Assembly: GCF_000426185.1 (NCBI RefSeq)
Contig: NZ_KE384506.1
Span: 1 to 64,000, forward strand
Length of the DNA: 64,000 nucleotides
Direction: 5' to 3'
Source: Cellulomonas sp. URHD0024
GTDB lineage: Bacteria; Actinomycetota; Actinomycetes; Actinomycetales; Cellulomonadaceae
In this document: piece after piece, positions 1-7,839 of the stretch
How positions within the stretch are numbered: the first letter of the stretch is position 1
Layout of the letters: every line of letters starts with the position of its first letter
Made by a program: the position numbers and the translations under genes
Notes under the pieces: generated by a model
Databases searched by the model: none
What the model was told of the DNA's origin: nothing
What the model saw: the letters and a program-made list of their open reading frames with translations, nothing else

Positions 1-269
1 TCTCACGCGAAGCCATGGCCGCCGCGCAGGGCGGCGAGTCCGACGACCCCCGCACCGCCGCGCTGCTGCGGTTCGCCCTGCTCGTGGCCGACGAGCGCGG
101 GCACATCACCGCCGACGACGTCCAGGCCGTCCGCGACCAGGGGTTCGACGACGAGCAGATCGTCGAGACGATCGCGCAGGTCGCGCTCAACCTGTTCACC
201 AACTACGTCAACGTCGCCCTGGCCGTTCCGGTCGACTTCCCCCGGGTCGGGCTCCAGCGCGCCGCCTGA
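1..269 (+). CDS. Carboxymuconolactone decarboxylase / AhpD-like protein, 3' part
   Basis: This is the C-terminal part of a protein that begins before the window; the frame is already open at base 3, so the ATG at 15 need not be the true start. The tail has the 'NLFTNYVNVALAVPVDFP' ending typical of carboxymuconolactone decarboxylase/AhpD-like (alkylhydroperoxidase-related) proteins. The CxxC redox motif that defines AhpD would lie upstream and cannot be checked here. The family acts as small helical oligomers in peroxide reduction or lactone decarboxylation. The substrate cannot be told from this fragment. The family call is fairly sure; the function is not. Confidence 0.7.
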   Translation, partial: SREAMAAAQGGESDDPRTAALLRFALLVADERGHITADDVQAVRDQGFDDEQIVETIAQVALNLFTNYVNVALAVPVDFPRVGLQRAA

Positions 270-336
270 CCGCCCGGCGCCCGGGCGGAATCAGCCCCAC
301 CCGGGCGTGTCACCCCCGACAGACGACGAGACCTCG

Positions 337-510
337 ATGACATCCACGGGCACCGACCCCCGCGAGCAGACCGAGACAGTGGTGCGCATGGCGAACGGCC
401 GGCTCGCGCCGCGCACGTTCGCCGACCGCGCGGAGGCCGAGGCGTGGGCACGCCCCGAGGAGGGCGACGAGGTGCTCGAGCGCAACTTCGTCTGCTCATG
501 CGACGCGTGA
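337..510 (+). CDS. Small hypothetical protein, 57 aa
   Basis: A short hydrophilic, acidic protein ending in 'NFVCSCDA'. I chose the ATG at 337; an in-frame GTG at 307 would add ten residues. A purine-rich 'gacgacgag' lies just upstream of 337 as a weak ribosome site. It follows the AhpD-like gene in the same direction with about 67 bp between them, so co-transcription is possible. I do not recognise a domain. The two cysteines at the C terminus are the only notable residues. It could be spurious. Confidence 0.35.
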   Translation: MTSTGTDPREQTETVVRMANGRLAPRTFADRAEAEAWARPEEGDEVLERNFVCSCDA

Positions 511-923
511 GCCCTGCGGCGTGTCTGACGCCATGGTCGAACTTGCCACTGCCGACGCCGCCTTGCCCGTCCGGTCAGTGTTCCGGGCGTGCAAGGAGAC
601 ACGGGCGACGGCGTGAGCGCGGGATCAGCAGAGGGCTAGCGCCTCGTCGACCAGCGGTGCACCGCTTCGCCGCACCGTTGAGCGCGTACTCCGTCCCGGA
701 ACAGGCGGCCCAGTCGCTGCACCAGCGCGGTGCTCGCTCACGGAACCGCTGCGGTCAAGGTTTGTCTCCCAGCCGCAGCAGAGCCTCAAGCCCATCGCGA
801 AGGCGAGTGTCATTACCGGGGCACGCAGATGAGGCGCTCGTCGCGCCCTACGTCGGTCGCGATGATCCGATCGATGCCGCCAGTGCCGCAAAGGTCCTCG
901 CGCGGGCCGCCCAACGAAGCGGT
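511..923. other. Gene-free stretch
   Basis: About 400 bp between the small hypothetical gene and the stop of the ABC permease. I see no coding frame with family character, no strong hairpin and no repeat shared with the rest of the window. Open frames crossing it are GC-rich shadows. Confidence 0.4.
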
Positions 924-2774
924 TCAGGCGGCGTGCAGCAGCTCCCCGGCCGACCGGGTCGCGCCGAGCCGGGCGGGGATCGCGGTGCAGATCACGACGA
1001 TCAACGCGGTGCCGAGCACGACCGCGGCCAGCTGCCAGTACGGCGGTACCGCCAGTGGGTCGTCGTCGAGGACCTGCGCGAGGCCCAGCCCGCAGGCGAC
1101 CCCGATCAACGCACCGCCGAGCGCCGGCAGCAGCTGGGCCACGGACAGGCCGCCGCTGACCTGGCCCGGCGTCGCTCCGAGCGCACGAGAAAGTGCGGCC
1201 GACCGCCGGGTGTCCAGAATGGTGGCCCACGCCACGCAGATCATGTTGACCGTCGCCTGCACCGCCAGCATCACGCTGATCACGAGCAGCCCTTGTGTCA
1301 TCGCCAGCCTGGGGTCGAGGCCAGGCGCCGACTCCGCCAATCGACTGGCCCGGGCGGCCAGCGACGCCACGATCCCGGTGATCGCCGTTGCCACCGCGAA
1401 CACTCCCAGCCAGGTGCGGCGCGGCCGGCGCGCAGCGATCCGCAGCCCGAGCAGCAGGGGAACGGGCATACGGGCCGAGAGCGTGATGAGCCAGGAGCTG
1501 CGCCGCGGTGGCCGCACGGTGCGGGCCAACGCCTGGGTGGTGCTGATCCGGGCGGCGCGGGCCGCGGGGACGAAGGTCGCCAATGCAGCGATGCTCAGCG
1601 CAACCCCGACCACCACAGCGACGATGCCCGGCGTGAACGATGCCTGACCGGCCCCGCCCAGCAGACCGGCTCCCGGGTCGGAGAGCACCGGATCCAGGAG
1701 CCGCGCGGCGGCCAGCCCTAGCCCGCTGGCCAGCAGCGCGATCGCGAGATGCTCGGCGAGGAGGACCACGGCGACGAGCGCGGGGGTCGCGCCGACCGCC
1801 TTGAGCAGACCGGCCCGGTGCACCTGGTCGGCCATGCGGCCCCCGACCAGCACCGTGATGCTGGCGACGGCGACGAGCACGAGGAGCGAGCTTCCCAGCA
1901 TCAGCGAGAACTGCTTCTTCGAGAGCGCCCAGCCGTCGCTGGCCTCGACGTCCTGCCAGGTCTCCGCAGCCAGGACGGTCCGCTCGGTGACCGTGCTGCG
2001 CGCGGCGGCGAAGGCCGGTGCACCGTCGGGGTGGGCCAGCTTGAGGCTGAGCACGTAGGCGAGCATGCTCGGCTCCGCCACTGTGCGGGTGTCGGCCTCG
2101 GTCAACCACATCAGGCCCGTCGGGACAAGCTGGAAGCCGTCGGCCGGTGGGGCACCGTGCACAGGCCCCCGATCGATACCCCCGGTGGGCAGCGGAGGCC
2201 TGGCCGCGCCGGAGAAGAAGGGCGCGAAGGCTGCCTTCGGGTACGGCTCGGCGGCCGCGGTGACCGCGGTTCCCGTCACCGTGAACGGGCGGCCGCCGAT
2301 GTCCACCGCGTCACCGACCTCCGCGCCGATCGCCTTGGCCAGCCCGGCCTCCACGACCACGCCGCCCGGCCTCGTCCACTCCCCGGTCAACAGCACCGGC
2401 CGGTCGACCTTCGCCACGTCGGAGTCCCGGCCCTGCAGCCACGTGTGCACCGAGAGGCCGCCGATGCTCACCACCCGCTGGGTGTACGGGAAGGGCCCGC
2501 TCGATGCCGTCACCCCAGGTGCGGTGAGGTGCTCGCTCAGGGAGGACGGATCGACGGTGCTCCCGGGCTGCGGTGCCAGCGACAGTACGACGTCCGGTCC
2601 CGCGGTCACCGCCCGTGTGCTCTGGTACGGCTGCTCGGCGGCCCCGCGCAGCACGAGCCCGAGGCTGAGCGTGGTGGTGGCCGCCGCGATCGCGACCAGC
2701 AGCAGCGCCGCGTGCCCGGGTCGCCGCCGCAGGTCACGGACCGCCAGCCGGAGGACGAGCACGGCCTTGCCCAT
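924..2774 (-). CDS. FtsX/MacB-type ABC transporter permease
   Basis: A 616-residue permease of the FtsX/MacB superfamily. An N-terminal membrane segment (about residues 20-42) is followed by a large extracytoplasmic domain. The rest holds two FtsX-like membrane blocks, each with the typical 'GATP' turn ('LKAVGATPALV' and 'SRALGATPGQV'). Such proteins pair with LolD/MacB-type ATPases to extrude peptides, lipids or antibiotics by mechanotransmission rather than by a classical channel. The start is one base from the stop of the ATPase gene, so the two form one transcription unit and a single exporter. The PadR regulator upstream suggests induction by a small molecule. The substrate is unknown. 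Confidence 0.88.
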   Translation of the reverse strand: MGKAVLVLRLAVRDLRRRPGHAALLLVAIAAATTTLSLGLVLRGAAEQPYQSTRAVTAGPDVVLSLAPQPGSTVDPSSLSEHLTAPGVTASSGPFPYTQRVVSIGGLSVHTWLQGRDSDVAKVDRPVLLTGEWTRPGGVVVEAGLAKAIGAEVGDAVDIGGRPFTVTGTAVTAAAEPYPKAAFAPFFSGAARPPLPTGGIDRGPVHGAPPADGFQLVPTGLMWLTEADTRTVAEPSMLAYVLSLKLAHPDGAPAFAAARSTVTERTVLAAETWQDVEASDGWALSKKQFSLMLGSSLLVLVAVASITVLVGGRMADQVHRAGLLKAVGATPALVAVVLLAEHLAIALLASGLGLAAARLLDPVLSDPGAGLLGGAGQASFTPGIVAVVVGVALSIAALATFVPAARAARISTTQALARTVRPPRRSSWLITLSARMPVPLLLGLRIAARRPRRTWLGVFAVATAITGIVASLAARASRLAESAPGLDPRLAMTQGLLVISVMLAVQATVNMICVAWATILDTRRSAALSRALGATPGQVSGGLSVAQLLPALGGALIGVACGLGLAQVLDDDPLAVPPYWQLAAVVLGTALIVVICTAIPARLGATRSAGELLHAA

Positions 2775-2775
2775 C

Positions 2776-3507
2776 TCAACCCTCCAGACCGGCGAGCTCG
2801 CTCAGTGGCCCGCTCGGGCCTCGATCCAGCCGTGTCTCCTCGACGAACACGCCGTCGCGCATCGAGATCAGCCGGTCGGCGGTCGCGGCGACCCGCGCGT
2901 CGTGCGTGACGATCACCTGGGTCTGACCCGCCGCGCGCAGGCCGTCGAGCAGCCGCAGCACCTCCGACGTGGCGACGCTGTCCAGGTTCCCGGTGGGCTC
3001 GTCGGCGAGCACGACCAAGGGGTCGTTGCTCAGCGCACGGGCGATCGCCACGCGCTGCCGCTCCCCGCCCGAGAGCGACACGGGTAGCCGCCCGGCATGC
3101 TCGGCCAGCCCGACCTGGTCCAGCAGCTCGGCAGCCCGGTGGCGGGCCGCGGACGGCGACCGGCCGGCGAGAAGGGCCGGCAGCTCGACGTTCTCGACGG
3201 CGGTCAGCTCCTCCAGCAGGTGGAACGCCTGGAACACGAACCCGATCGCCCGCTGCCGCATCCGTGAGAGGGCGCGCTCGTTGAGGGCGTCGATCTGCCG
3301 CCCGTCCACCCACACCTGTCCGCGGGTGGAGCGCTGCAGCCCGCCCAGCAGCTGCAGGAGCGTCGACTTCCCGCACCCGCTCGGGCCCATGATGGCCACC
3401 GTCTCGCCACGTTCGACGTCCAGGTCCACGCCTTCCAGCGCGTGCACCGTTCCCGTGTCACGCCCGTACGTCATCCGCAGGTCGCGGGCGCGCAGCACTT
3501 CGCTCAT
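2776..3507 (-). CDS. ABC transporter ATP-binding protein, LolD/MacB type
   Basis: A 243-residue ATPase with a full motif set: Walker A 'GPSGCGKST', signature 'LSGGERQRVAIARAL', Walker B 'VVLADEPTGNLD' and the switch His in 'VIVTHD'. The 'EPTGNLD' form is diagnostic of the MacB/LolD/FtsE subfamily. It energises the FtsX-like permease encoded directly downstream (1-bp gap). Its 5' end overlaps the end of the upstream PadR gene by about 50 bp, which points to one regulator-exporter operon. Confidence 0.93.
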   Translation of the reverse strand: MSEVLRARDLRMTYGRDTGTVHALEGVDLDVERGETVAIMGPSGCGKSTLLQLLGGLQRSTRGQVWVDGRQIDALNERALSRMRQRAIGFVFQAFHLLEELTAVENVELPALLAGRSPSAARHRAAELLDQVGLAEHAGRLPVSLSGGERQRVAIARALSNDPLVVLADEPTGNLDSVATSEVLRLLDGLRAAGQTQVIVTHDARVAATADRLISMRDGVFVEETRLDRGPSGPLSELAGLEG

Positions 3508-4108
3508 GGCCGTCCTCCCTGGACGTTGCTCGGTTTGGGGCCGCCGGTTCGGCCCAGAAGCGGGCGCAGGCCTCCAGCCAGTGAAGGTCCGCTTGCAGAC
3601 GGAGCACGACGCCCTCCAGCAGCAGGCCGGCCACGGAGAGGGGCGGCTCGGAGAGGGCCGCCCGTTGCACCACGACCAGCTCGGTAAGCACCACGTTCCG
3701 CTGCGCGTCGACGATGCGCCGCGGGTCCGCCAGGCCGGCGGCCGCAGCGGCGACCAGCTTGAGATGGAACTCGGCCGGAGCCGGCTTGGGCCAGGTCGTG
3801 TCGGCGAGCCAGTCGACGACCCGCTGCTGGCCGGCGGGTGTGAGGTCGTAGACCTTGCGCTCGGACTGGTTGGCCTGACCGACGCGCTCGGAGCTGACCA
3901 GACCGGCTCGCTCCAGGCGCGTGAGGGTGACGTAGACCTGACCCTCCTTGAGGGCGTCGGCCAGCGGCCCCAACGCGAGCTGCAGGCCCGCTCGCAGCTG
4001 GTAGCCGTGCGACGGCTCCCGTGCCAGCAGGGCGAGCAGCACCTCTTGCACCACGCCGAGCTGGATCCCGTGCGACGCCTGCCCGCCTGCTGCGACCGTT
4101 GCCCGCAT
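3458..4108 (-). CDS. PadR-family transcriptional regulator of the ABC exporter
   Basis: A 216-residue protein with an N-terminal PadR winged helix ('LLALLAREPSHGYQL' for the first helices, then 'GQVYVTLTRLERAGLV', the PadR recognition region) and a C-terminal helical dimerisation part. PadR proteins are usually repressors of a neighbouring multidrug-type exporter that release DNA on binding a hydrophobic ligand. Here the gene leads an operon with an FtsX-type ABC exporter and overlaps it by about 50 bp, which is the typical arrangement. The target and ligand are inferred. An imperfect palindrome around 4115-4140 upstream is a possible operator, not a firm one. Confidence 0.87.
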   Translation of the reverse strand: MRATVAAGGQASHGIQLGVVQEVLLALLAREPSHGYQLRAGLQLALGPLADALKEGQVYVTLTRLERAGLVSSERVGQANQSERKVYDLTPAGQQRVVDWLADTTWPKPAPAEFHLKLVAAAAAGLADPRRIVDAQRNVVLTELVVVQRAALSEPPLSVAGLLLEGVVLRLQADLHWLEACARFWAEPAAPNRATSREDGHERSAARPRPADDVRA

Positions 4109-4442
4109 CCGATACCCCTAACGGTTGGGCCCGAACCTATTCGTCGGGGGACAGCCGGTCAAGAGCGCGACGCGGTTTGGCAGAAACGACGCTCACGCAG
4201 CGCACCGTGTCGACGCGAAACCTGACCCCCGACTTGCCAAGGCCGGTTCGGTCCGGTGGACCGCAGGCGATCGGGTCGATCTACAGCTCCAGGATGTTGG
4301 AGTTCCGGGCGCGAATCGCGATCGTTCCTGCGCCGCGGCGGGTTCCATCAGGAGAGCCCGCCACGATCTCTGGTCAGCTCGAGAACGCCTCGCCGGCCAC
4401 CGCTTGCGGGTGTGGTTGGCCCTGATGAAGTCGACATCCCGA
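4109..4442. other. Gene-free stretch between two regulators
   Basis: About 330 bp between the start of the PadR gene and the stop of the TetR gene. The left end should hold the promoter and operator of the PadR-ABC operon. An imperfect dyad around a GGGCCC core lies close to the PadR start. I see no gene. Confidence 0.35.
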
Positions 4443-5108
4443 TCAGCTCAGTAGCGAGCCCGAGTGGTCGTCGAGGAGCATGCTCCGGGACATGCGTCGG
4501 AGCCATTCCTCGTAGTCGTCGGGCGTCCACCCGCGTTCGATCACAAGGAGCCGGTACATATCGTGCCCGCACCAGGTCCACAGCAGGTCGGCAGCAACCC
4601 CTTCCGTCACGTCGGGGCGCAGGGCTGCCCTGGATGCGAGGGAACGAGCGAGACGTTGCTGGGCCGCGTACCGCCATTGCTGCTCAGTGTCCCAGCGGGC
4701 CGCCGAGGCTGCGTCGGAGGCGGCCGCCGCGCGGGCGACATCGAACAGGTCCCAGGCATCCTCGTTGACCTGCCTGCCCAGCGCGGCCCAACGGTCGATC
4801 TGGGCCCGTGGATCCGCCTCGTTGACCATTGCCTCGACAAGCGCGGGGATGCCGGTGCCGAACTCGTCACCGTCGGTCCGCACCGTCCGTCGAATCAGGG
4901 CATCCAGGACGCCGAGCTTGCTGCCGAACCGCTGGTAGACCGTTTCGGGCGACACGCCGGCGCGGTCGGCGATTCCCTGGATGGTGACCCCGACGAACCC
5001 GGACTCCCGGAACAGGACTCGGGCAGCGTCGAGGATCCCGTCGATAGTTGCCTGCTTCTGCCGCTCTCGTAGACCAAGGGTCTTGCCCCGGGGGTTGACG
5101 TCCTGCAT
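4443..5108 (-). CDS. TetR/AcrR-family transcriptional regulator
   Basis: A 221-residue TetR-type repressor. The N-terminal helix-turn-helix (about residues 20-65) shows the hallmark 'VTIQGIADRAGVSPETVYQRFGSK'-type pattern, of which 'GVSPETVYQRFGSK' is the recognition helix. The all-helical C-terminal half binds ligand and dimerises. It is divergent from a SnoaL-like gene, with a perfect 10-bp inverted repeat in the 65-bp gap. It therefore most likely represses both itself and its neighbour and is relieved by a small molecule. The ligand is unknown. Confidence 0.9.
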   Translation of the reverse strand: MQDVNPRGKTLGLRERQKQATIDGILDAARVLFRESGFVGVTIQGIADRAGVSPETVYQRFGSKLGVLDALIRRTVRTDGDEFGTGIPALVEAMVNEADPRAQIDRWAALGRQVNEDAWDLFDVARAAAASDAASAARWDTEQQWRYAAQQRLARSLASRAALRPDVTEGVAADLLWTWCGHDMYRLLVIERGWTPDDYEEWLRRMSRSMLLDDHSGSLLS

Positions 5109-5122
5109 GTCAGTACGGTAAC

Positions 5123-5153
5123 ACTGTATTCAGTACAGTATCGCTGTACTGAA
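5123..5153. promoter_or_regulatory. Overlapping operator palindromes of the TetR-SnoaL intergenic region
   Basis: A perfect 10-bp inverted repeat, TTCAGTACAG (5129-5138) and CTGTACTGAA (5144-5153) with spacer TATCG, overlaps a second perfect dyad ACTGTA (5123-5128) / TACAGT (5134-5139). It lies between the divergent TetR and SnoaL-like genes, exactly where an autoregulatory TetR operator is expected. That the TetR protein binds here is an inference from position. Confidence 0.75.
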
Positions 5154-5173
5154 CACGAGAAGGAGACGCGCTC

Positions 5174-5575
5174 ATGTCCACACTCTCGGTGCCGCCCGTC
5201 GTAGCGACCTACCTCGCGGCCTCTCAGGCGCACGACGTGCAGGCGCTCGACAACCTCCGCGCGGATCGGTACGAGATGTATTGGCCGCAGAGCGGCGAGC
5301 GTTTCGACCGGCGCGGCGTCGCCGCCATGCAAGCCAACTACCCCGCCGGCGGCCCGACGATCGAGGATCGCGGGATCTTTGGCTCCGGCGACAACTGGAC
5401 CGGGCAGGCACTTCTGACCTACCCCGATGGGAAGCAGTCCTGGGTGATCACCCTGATCGAGATCGAGACGGACGCGATCGTTCACGAGACCCGCTTCTAC
5501 GCTGATCCGTTCGAGGCGCCAGCGTGGCGCTCCGCGTTCACAACAGCCACGCACGGGGCCGTCCCTTCGTCGTGA
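5174..5575 (+). CDS. SnoaL-like / NTF2-family protein
   Basis: A 133-residue protein with the small cone-shaped NTF2/SnoaL pattern: an N-terminal helix ('VVATYLAASQAHDVQALDNL'), a 'YEMYWPQSGERFDRRG' turn and a C-terminal sheet ending in 'HETRFYADPFEAPAW'. Such proteins are small-molecule isomerases, hydrolases, polyketide cyclases or binding proteins. A good 'aggag' ribosome site lies about 9 bp before the ATG. It is divergent from a TetR repressor with a strong operator between them, so it is probably the main regulated target. The substrate cannot be told. Confidence 0.8.
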   Translation: MSTLSVPPVVATYLAASQAHDVQALDNLRADRYEMYWPQSGERFDRRGVAAMQANYPAGGPTIEDRGIFGSGDNWTGQALLTYPDGKQSWVITLIEIETDAIVHETRFYADPFEAPAWRSAFTTATHGAVPSS

Positions 5576-6236
5576 GGCCGTGTTGCCCCACTTCCCTCCG
5601 GCCGCGAGTCGGCGCCAGTCGGGACCGCGGCGCCCCTGTGGGGTGACGAAAGGGCGAGCGCGTCGACGGGCAGGGGGACGCGATAGTCGAGATCGTGAGA
5701 ATCTCGCGGCCGGCGGGCGGGACGAACGTCGACGCGCCCTGAGCTGACTGCCACGTGAGGAAAGCGTGGCTCAAACCGAACGACTCGGGAGTCGGACTAT
5801 CGAGGGCGTGTAGTCAAAGAATCGCGCATCTCGACAGAGGGGCGGTCGGGCAACTGGACATCGTGCGGTAGGCACGCGTGACCGCCGCCCAGTTCGTGTA
5901 GCTCTCGGGCCACAGGGTGGAGCCGCGGCTGGTCCGACAGCGATCGCAGAGGAGGCGAGCGCCGGAGCGCCGGCCGATCTGAAATCAGGACATATCGGGT
6001 AGTTGAACTAGGCGGCCCGGATAGTCCAAGTGTCTTGCATCTCCACAGTCGGCGAGCAGTGTCGAGATGCGCCACAGATTGGCTGAAGCGGAACGGTGGA
6101 CTTGCCTGTACGAGGCGATGACCCCGGATGCGGTCAAAGTAGAGGGCCGACCGACTCGAGAACAGCGCGAGTGCGATGCGCCACACTCACCCCGGCGTCT
6201 CTAGTTCGAGTGCTGGTGAGCCGATACGAACGGACG
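5576..6236. other. Gene-free stretch with family repeats
   Basis: About 660 bp without a convincing gene. It contains members of two repeats found elsewhere in 5.8-12.5 kb: GCATCTCGACA (5826-5836; near copy 6037-6047; inverted copy 6060-6070) and a 'tcgggtagttgaactagg' motif near 5996-6013. A 'ggtcaaagt' motif occurs near 6133. The 6037-6070 pair can form a stem. The stretch may be decayed DNA carrying repeat elements. Confidence 0.45.
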
Positions 6237-6428
6237 ATGACGACGCGTACCCGCATGACCCTGGCACGTGCTCTCAGCCTCAGTCTGACCGCGTGCTCCG
6301 CCCCCGCCGCGCTCAGCTCCACGGCGCAGACGAGCGTTACGCCGTCGGGCAAGCCAGCACCAAGCCGCGTTGAGGAAACTTCGGAGCCGATCGCCGTGGC
6401 CGTAGGAACGGTTGTGATTCTCAGATGA
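6237..6428 (+). pseudogene. Truncated lipoprotein of the local family
   Basis: A 63-codon frame starting at ATG 6237. It encodes a lipoprotein signal ending in 'LSLSLTAC' (Cys near residue 20), followed by a Ser/Thr/Pro-rich stretch, and stops after 'VGTVVILR'. The leader resembles those of the intact lipoproteins at 6536, 9697 and 10641, but the mature domain is missing. It looks like a decayed copy of the family. It could instead be a tiny real lipoprotein. Confidence 0.45.
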
Positions 6429-6535
6429 GGACCGTCGGCGTGTTCGTCGTCGGCGCGTCCCTGCTGGCCCGGCTGCTCGGCGGGCATCCCGCTGACCGAT
6501 GGCCAACCCCACCACAGACCGGACGAGGAGACTTC

Positions 6536-7120
6536 ATGAACAAGGCGCTCGTCGCCAGCATCGTCCTCGCCCTCGGGTTCACGCTCAGCGCGTGCTCCGG
6601 ATCAGGCACGCCCGTGGCGGCGGAGCCGACCATTGTCGCGACCACGCCCGCCGCGGTTGCGGTCCCGAAGCCTGGCGACACCATCACGACGATGGACCAG
6701 GTCAATGCAGCGAAGGCTGCCGGTCTCGGGTTCTACCCGCTGACGACGGGTGGCATCGTGTTCGACAAGACGCAGCCGCTCCCGGACGCCATCAAGGCTG
6801 ACATCACGGCGCCAGTCGTTCAGGCTGTTACCCAGTCCGAGGGCGGCGCGACGGAGGCAGTGTGGCAGGCGGTCGCCAGCGCGAGCGACAACGCCTCCAC
6901 GGCACTCGGCAAGAACGTCATCGTCATCTATGGCGCCTTGGCCTCGCTGACTCCCGGCGGCGAGGCGGCCATGTACTACTCGGCGTACGGCGCCGGTGGA
7001 GACTCGGACCTCGGTGGCGGCTCGGTGTCGACATCGCGTGACGCGGCGATCGCTTTCACGCAGACGTGGATCTCCGGCCAGCCGGACGCCACGAACTATG
7101 AGGTCGTCGTCGCCAACTGA
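6536..7120 (+). CDS. Putative secreted lipoprotein, paralog 1
   Basis: A 194-residue lipoprotein. The ATG at 6536 is preceded by 'gaggag' with a short spacer, which decides the start over upstream ATGs. The signal 'VLALGFTLSAC' places the lipidated Cys near residue 20. A Thr/Pro/Ala-rich linker and a mature domain with 'AAKAAGLGFYPLTTGG', 'TQPLPDAIKADI' and 'TNYEVVVAN' follow. The domain is clearly paralogous to that of the gene at 9697. I do not recognise a named family. It is expected on the outer face of the membrane. Function unknown. Confidence 0.75.
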   Translation: MNKALVASIVLALGFTLSACSGSGTPVAAEPTIVATTPAAVAVPKPGDTITTMDQVNAAKAAGLGFYPLTTGGIVFDKTQPLPDAIKADITAPVVQAVTQSEGGATEAVWQAVASASDNASTALGKNVIVIYGALASLTPGGEAAMYYSAYGAGGDSDLGGGSVSTSRDAAIAFTQTWISGQPDATNYEVVVAN

Positions 7121-7462
7121 GCCGACAGACGCCGGGATCCTCTCCGAGGAGGGGGAGCCGCTGGGTACCTCTACTCCGGTGACCTTCTGTGAGGACTCCC
7201 CACTTAAGTTTCAGGTGCGAAGTTCAAAGTAGGCCGCATCTCGACAGAGGATCTCGCCAACCCCGTTCGGCAGCGCCGTGGGTAATGCATCGGTGTCGAG
7301 ATGCATCACAGATTGAACGCGCTGGAGCGGCGTACCTTGACCGGCGACGCGCGGCGGCGAGCCCCGGTCAAAGTACGGACCCTCGGGGGTGACACCCTCG
7401 TGGAGGCGACCGCGGCGCGGGATTCTGCCGAGTACGTCATCACGGCGCGGCAGCGGAGGCTG
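7121..7462. other. Gene-free stretch with an inverted-repeat element
   Basis: Between lipoprotein 1 and the ArsR gene. It contains GCATCTCGACA (7236-7246) and its exact inverse TGTCGAGATGC (7294-7304). A second imperfect dyad follows: 'cgtaccttgaccgg' near 7331 against 'ccggtcaaagtacg' near 7364. These match elements near 6060-6140 and 10516-10600. No gene seen. Confidence 0.5.
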
Positions 7463-7771
7463 CTACAGATCCTTGGCGACGTGGGCTGCGAAGCGCTGCA
7501 GCACTTCCTCGTTGCGACGGTAGTGCGTCCACTGTCCCAAGCGGTGGCTCCTCACCAGGTCAGCGCGTTCGAGGGCGGCCATGTGCTGCGAGGTCATCGA
7601 CTGAGATGTGCCCGCACGGTGCTGGATGCTGCTGAGACAGATCCCATACACAGCCGAGTCGGGATGCTCCTGGGGCTCGAACCCCTCCCGACTACGCAGC
7701 CAGGTGAGGATCTGTCGGCGCACCGGGTGCGCCAGCGCCTTGAAGATCAGTGAAGTGTCGAGATCGACCAT
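7463..7771 (-). CDS. ArsR-type winged-helix transcriptional regulator
   Basis: A compact 102-residue winged-helix protein beginning 'MVDLDTSLIFKALAHPVRRQ', the ArsR/SmtB N-terminal signature. 'SMTSQHMAALERADLVRSH' is the recognition helix and 'LGQWTHYRRNEE' the wing. It has no obvious metal-binding CxC cluster, so it probably senses an organic or redox signal rather than arsenite. It is divergent from an old-yellow-enzyme gene, with two copies of a palindromic operator in the gap. It is therefore likely the repressor of both. Confidence 0.88.
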   Translation of the reverse strand: MVDLDTSLIFKALAHPVRRQILTWLRSREGFEPQEHPDSAVYGICLSSIQHRAGTSQSMTSQHMAALERADLVRSHRLGQWTHYRRNEEVLQRFAAHVAKDL

Positions 7772-7782
7772 GGGCAGAGCAT

Positions 7783-7816
7783 ATCGCGATTTCCTGTTAT
7801 ATTAGATTATCGCGAT
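7783..7816. promoter_or_regulatory. Paired ATCGCGAT operator between arsR-type gene and OYE gene
   Basis: Two copies of the perfect 8-bp palindrome ATCGCGAT, at 7783-7790 and 7809-7816, lie 26 bp apart in an AT-rich core between divergent genes. AT-rich sequence between them ('tgttatattagatta') is suited to overlapping promoters. Binding by the ArsR-type protein is inferred from position and symmetry. Confidence 0.7.
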
Positions 7817-7839
7817 CTATTGATCCAAGGAGTGCCGCT

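Noticed and set aside
5797..6186. A minus-strand frame of 129 codons
   Set aside because: No domain and no ribosome site, and it is crossed by the intergenic repeat motifs; treated as non-coding.
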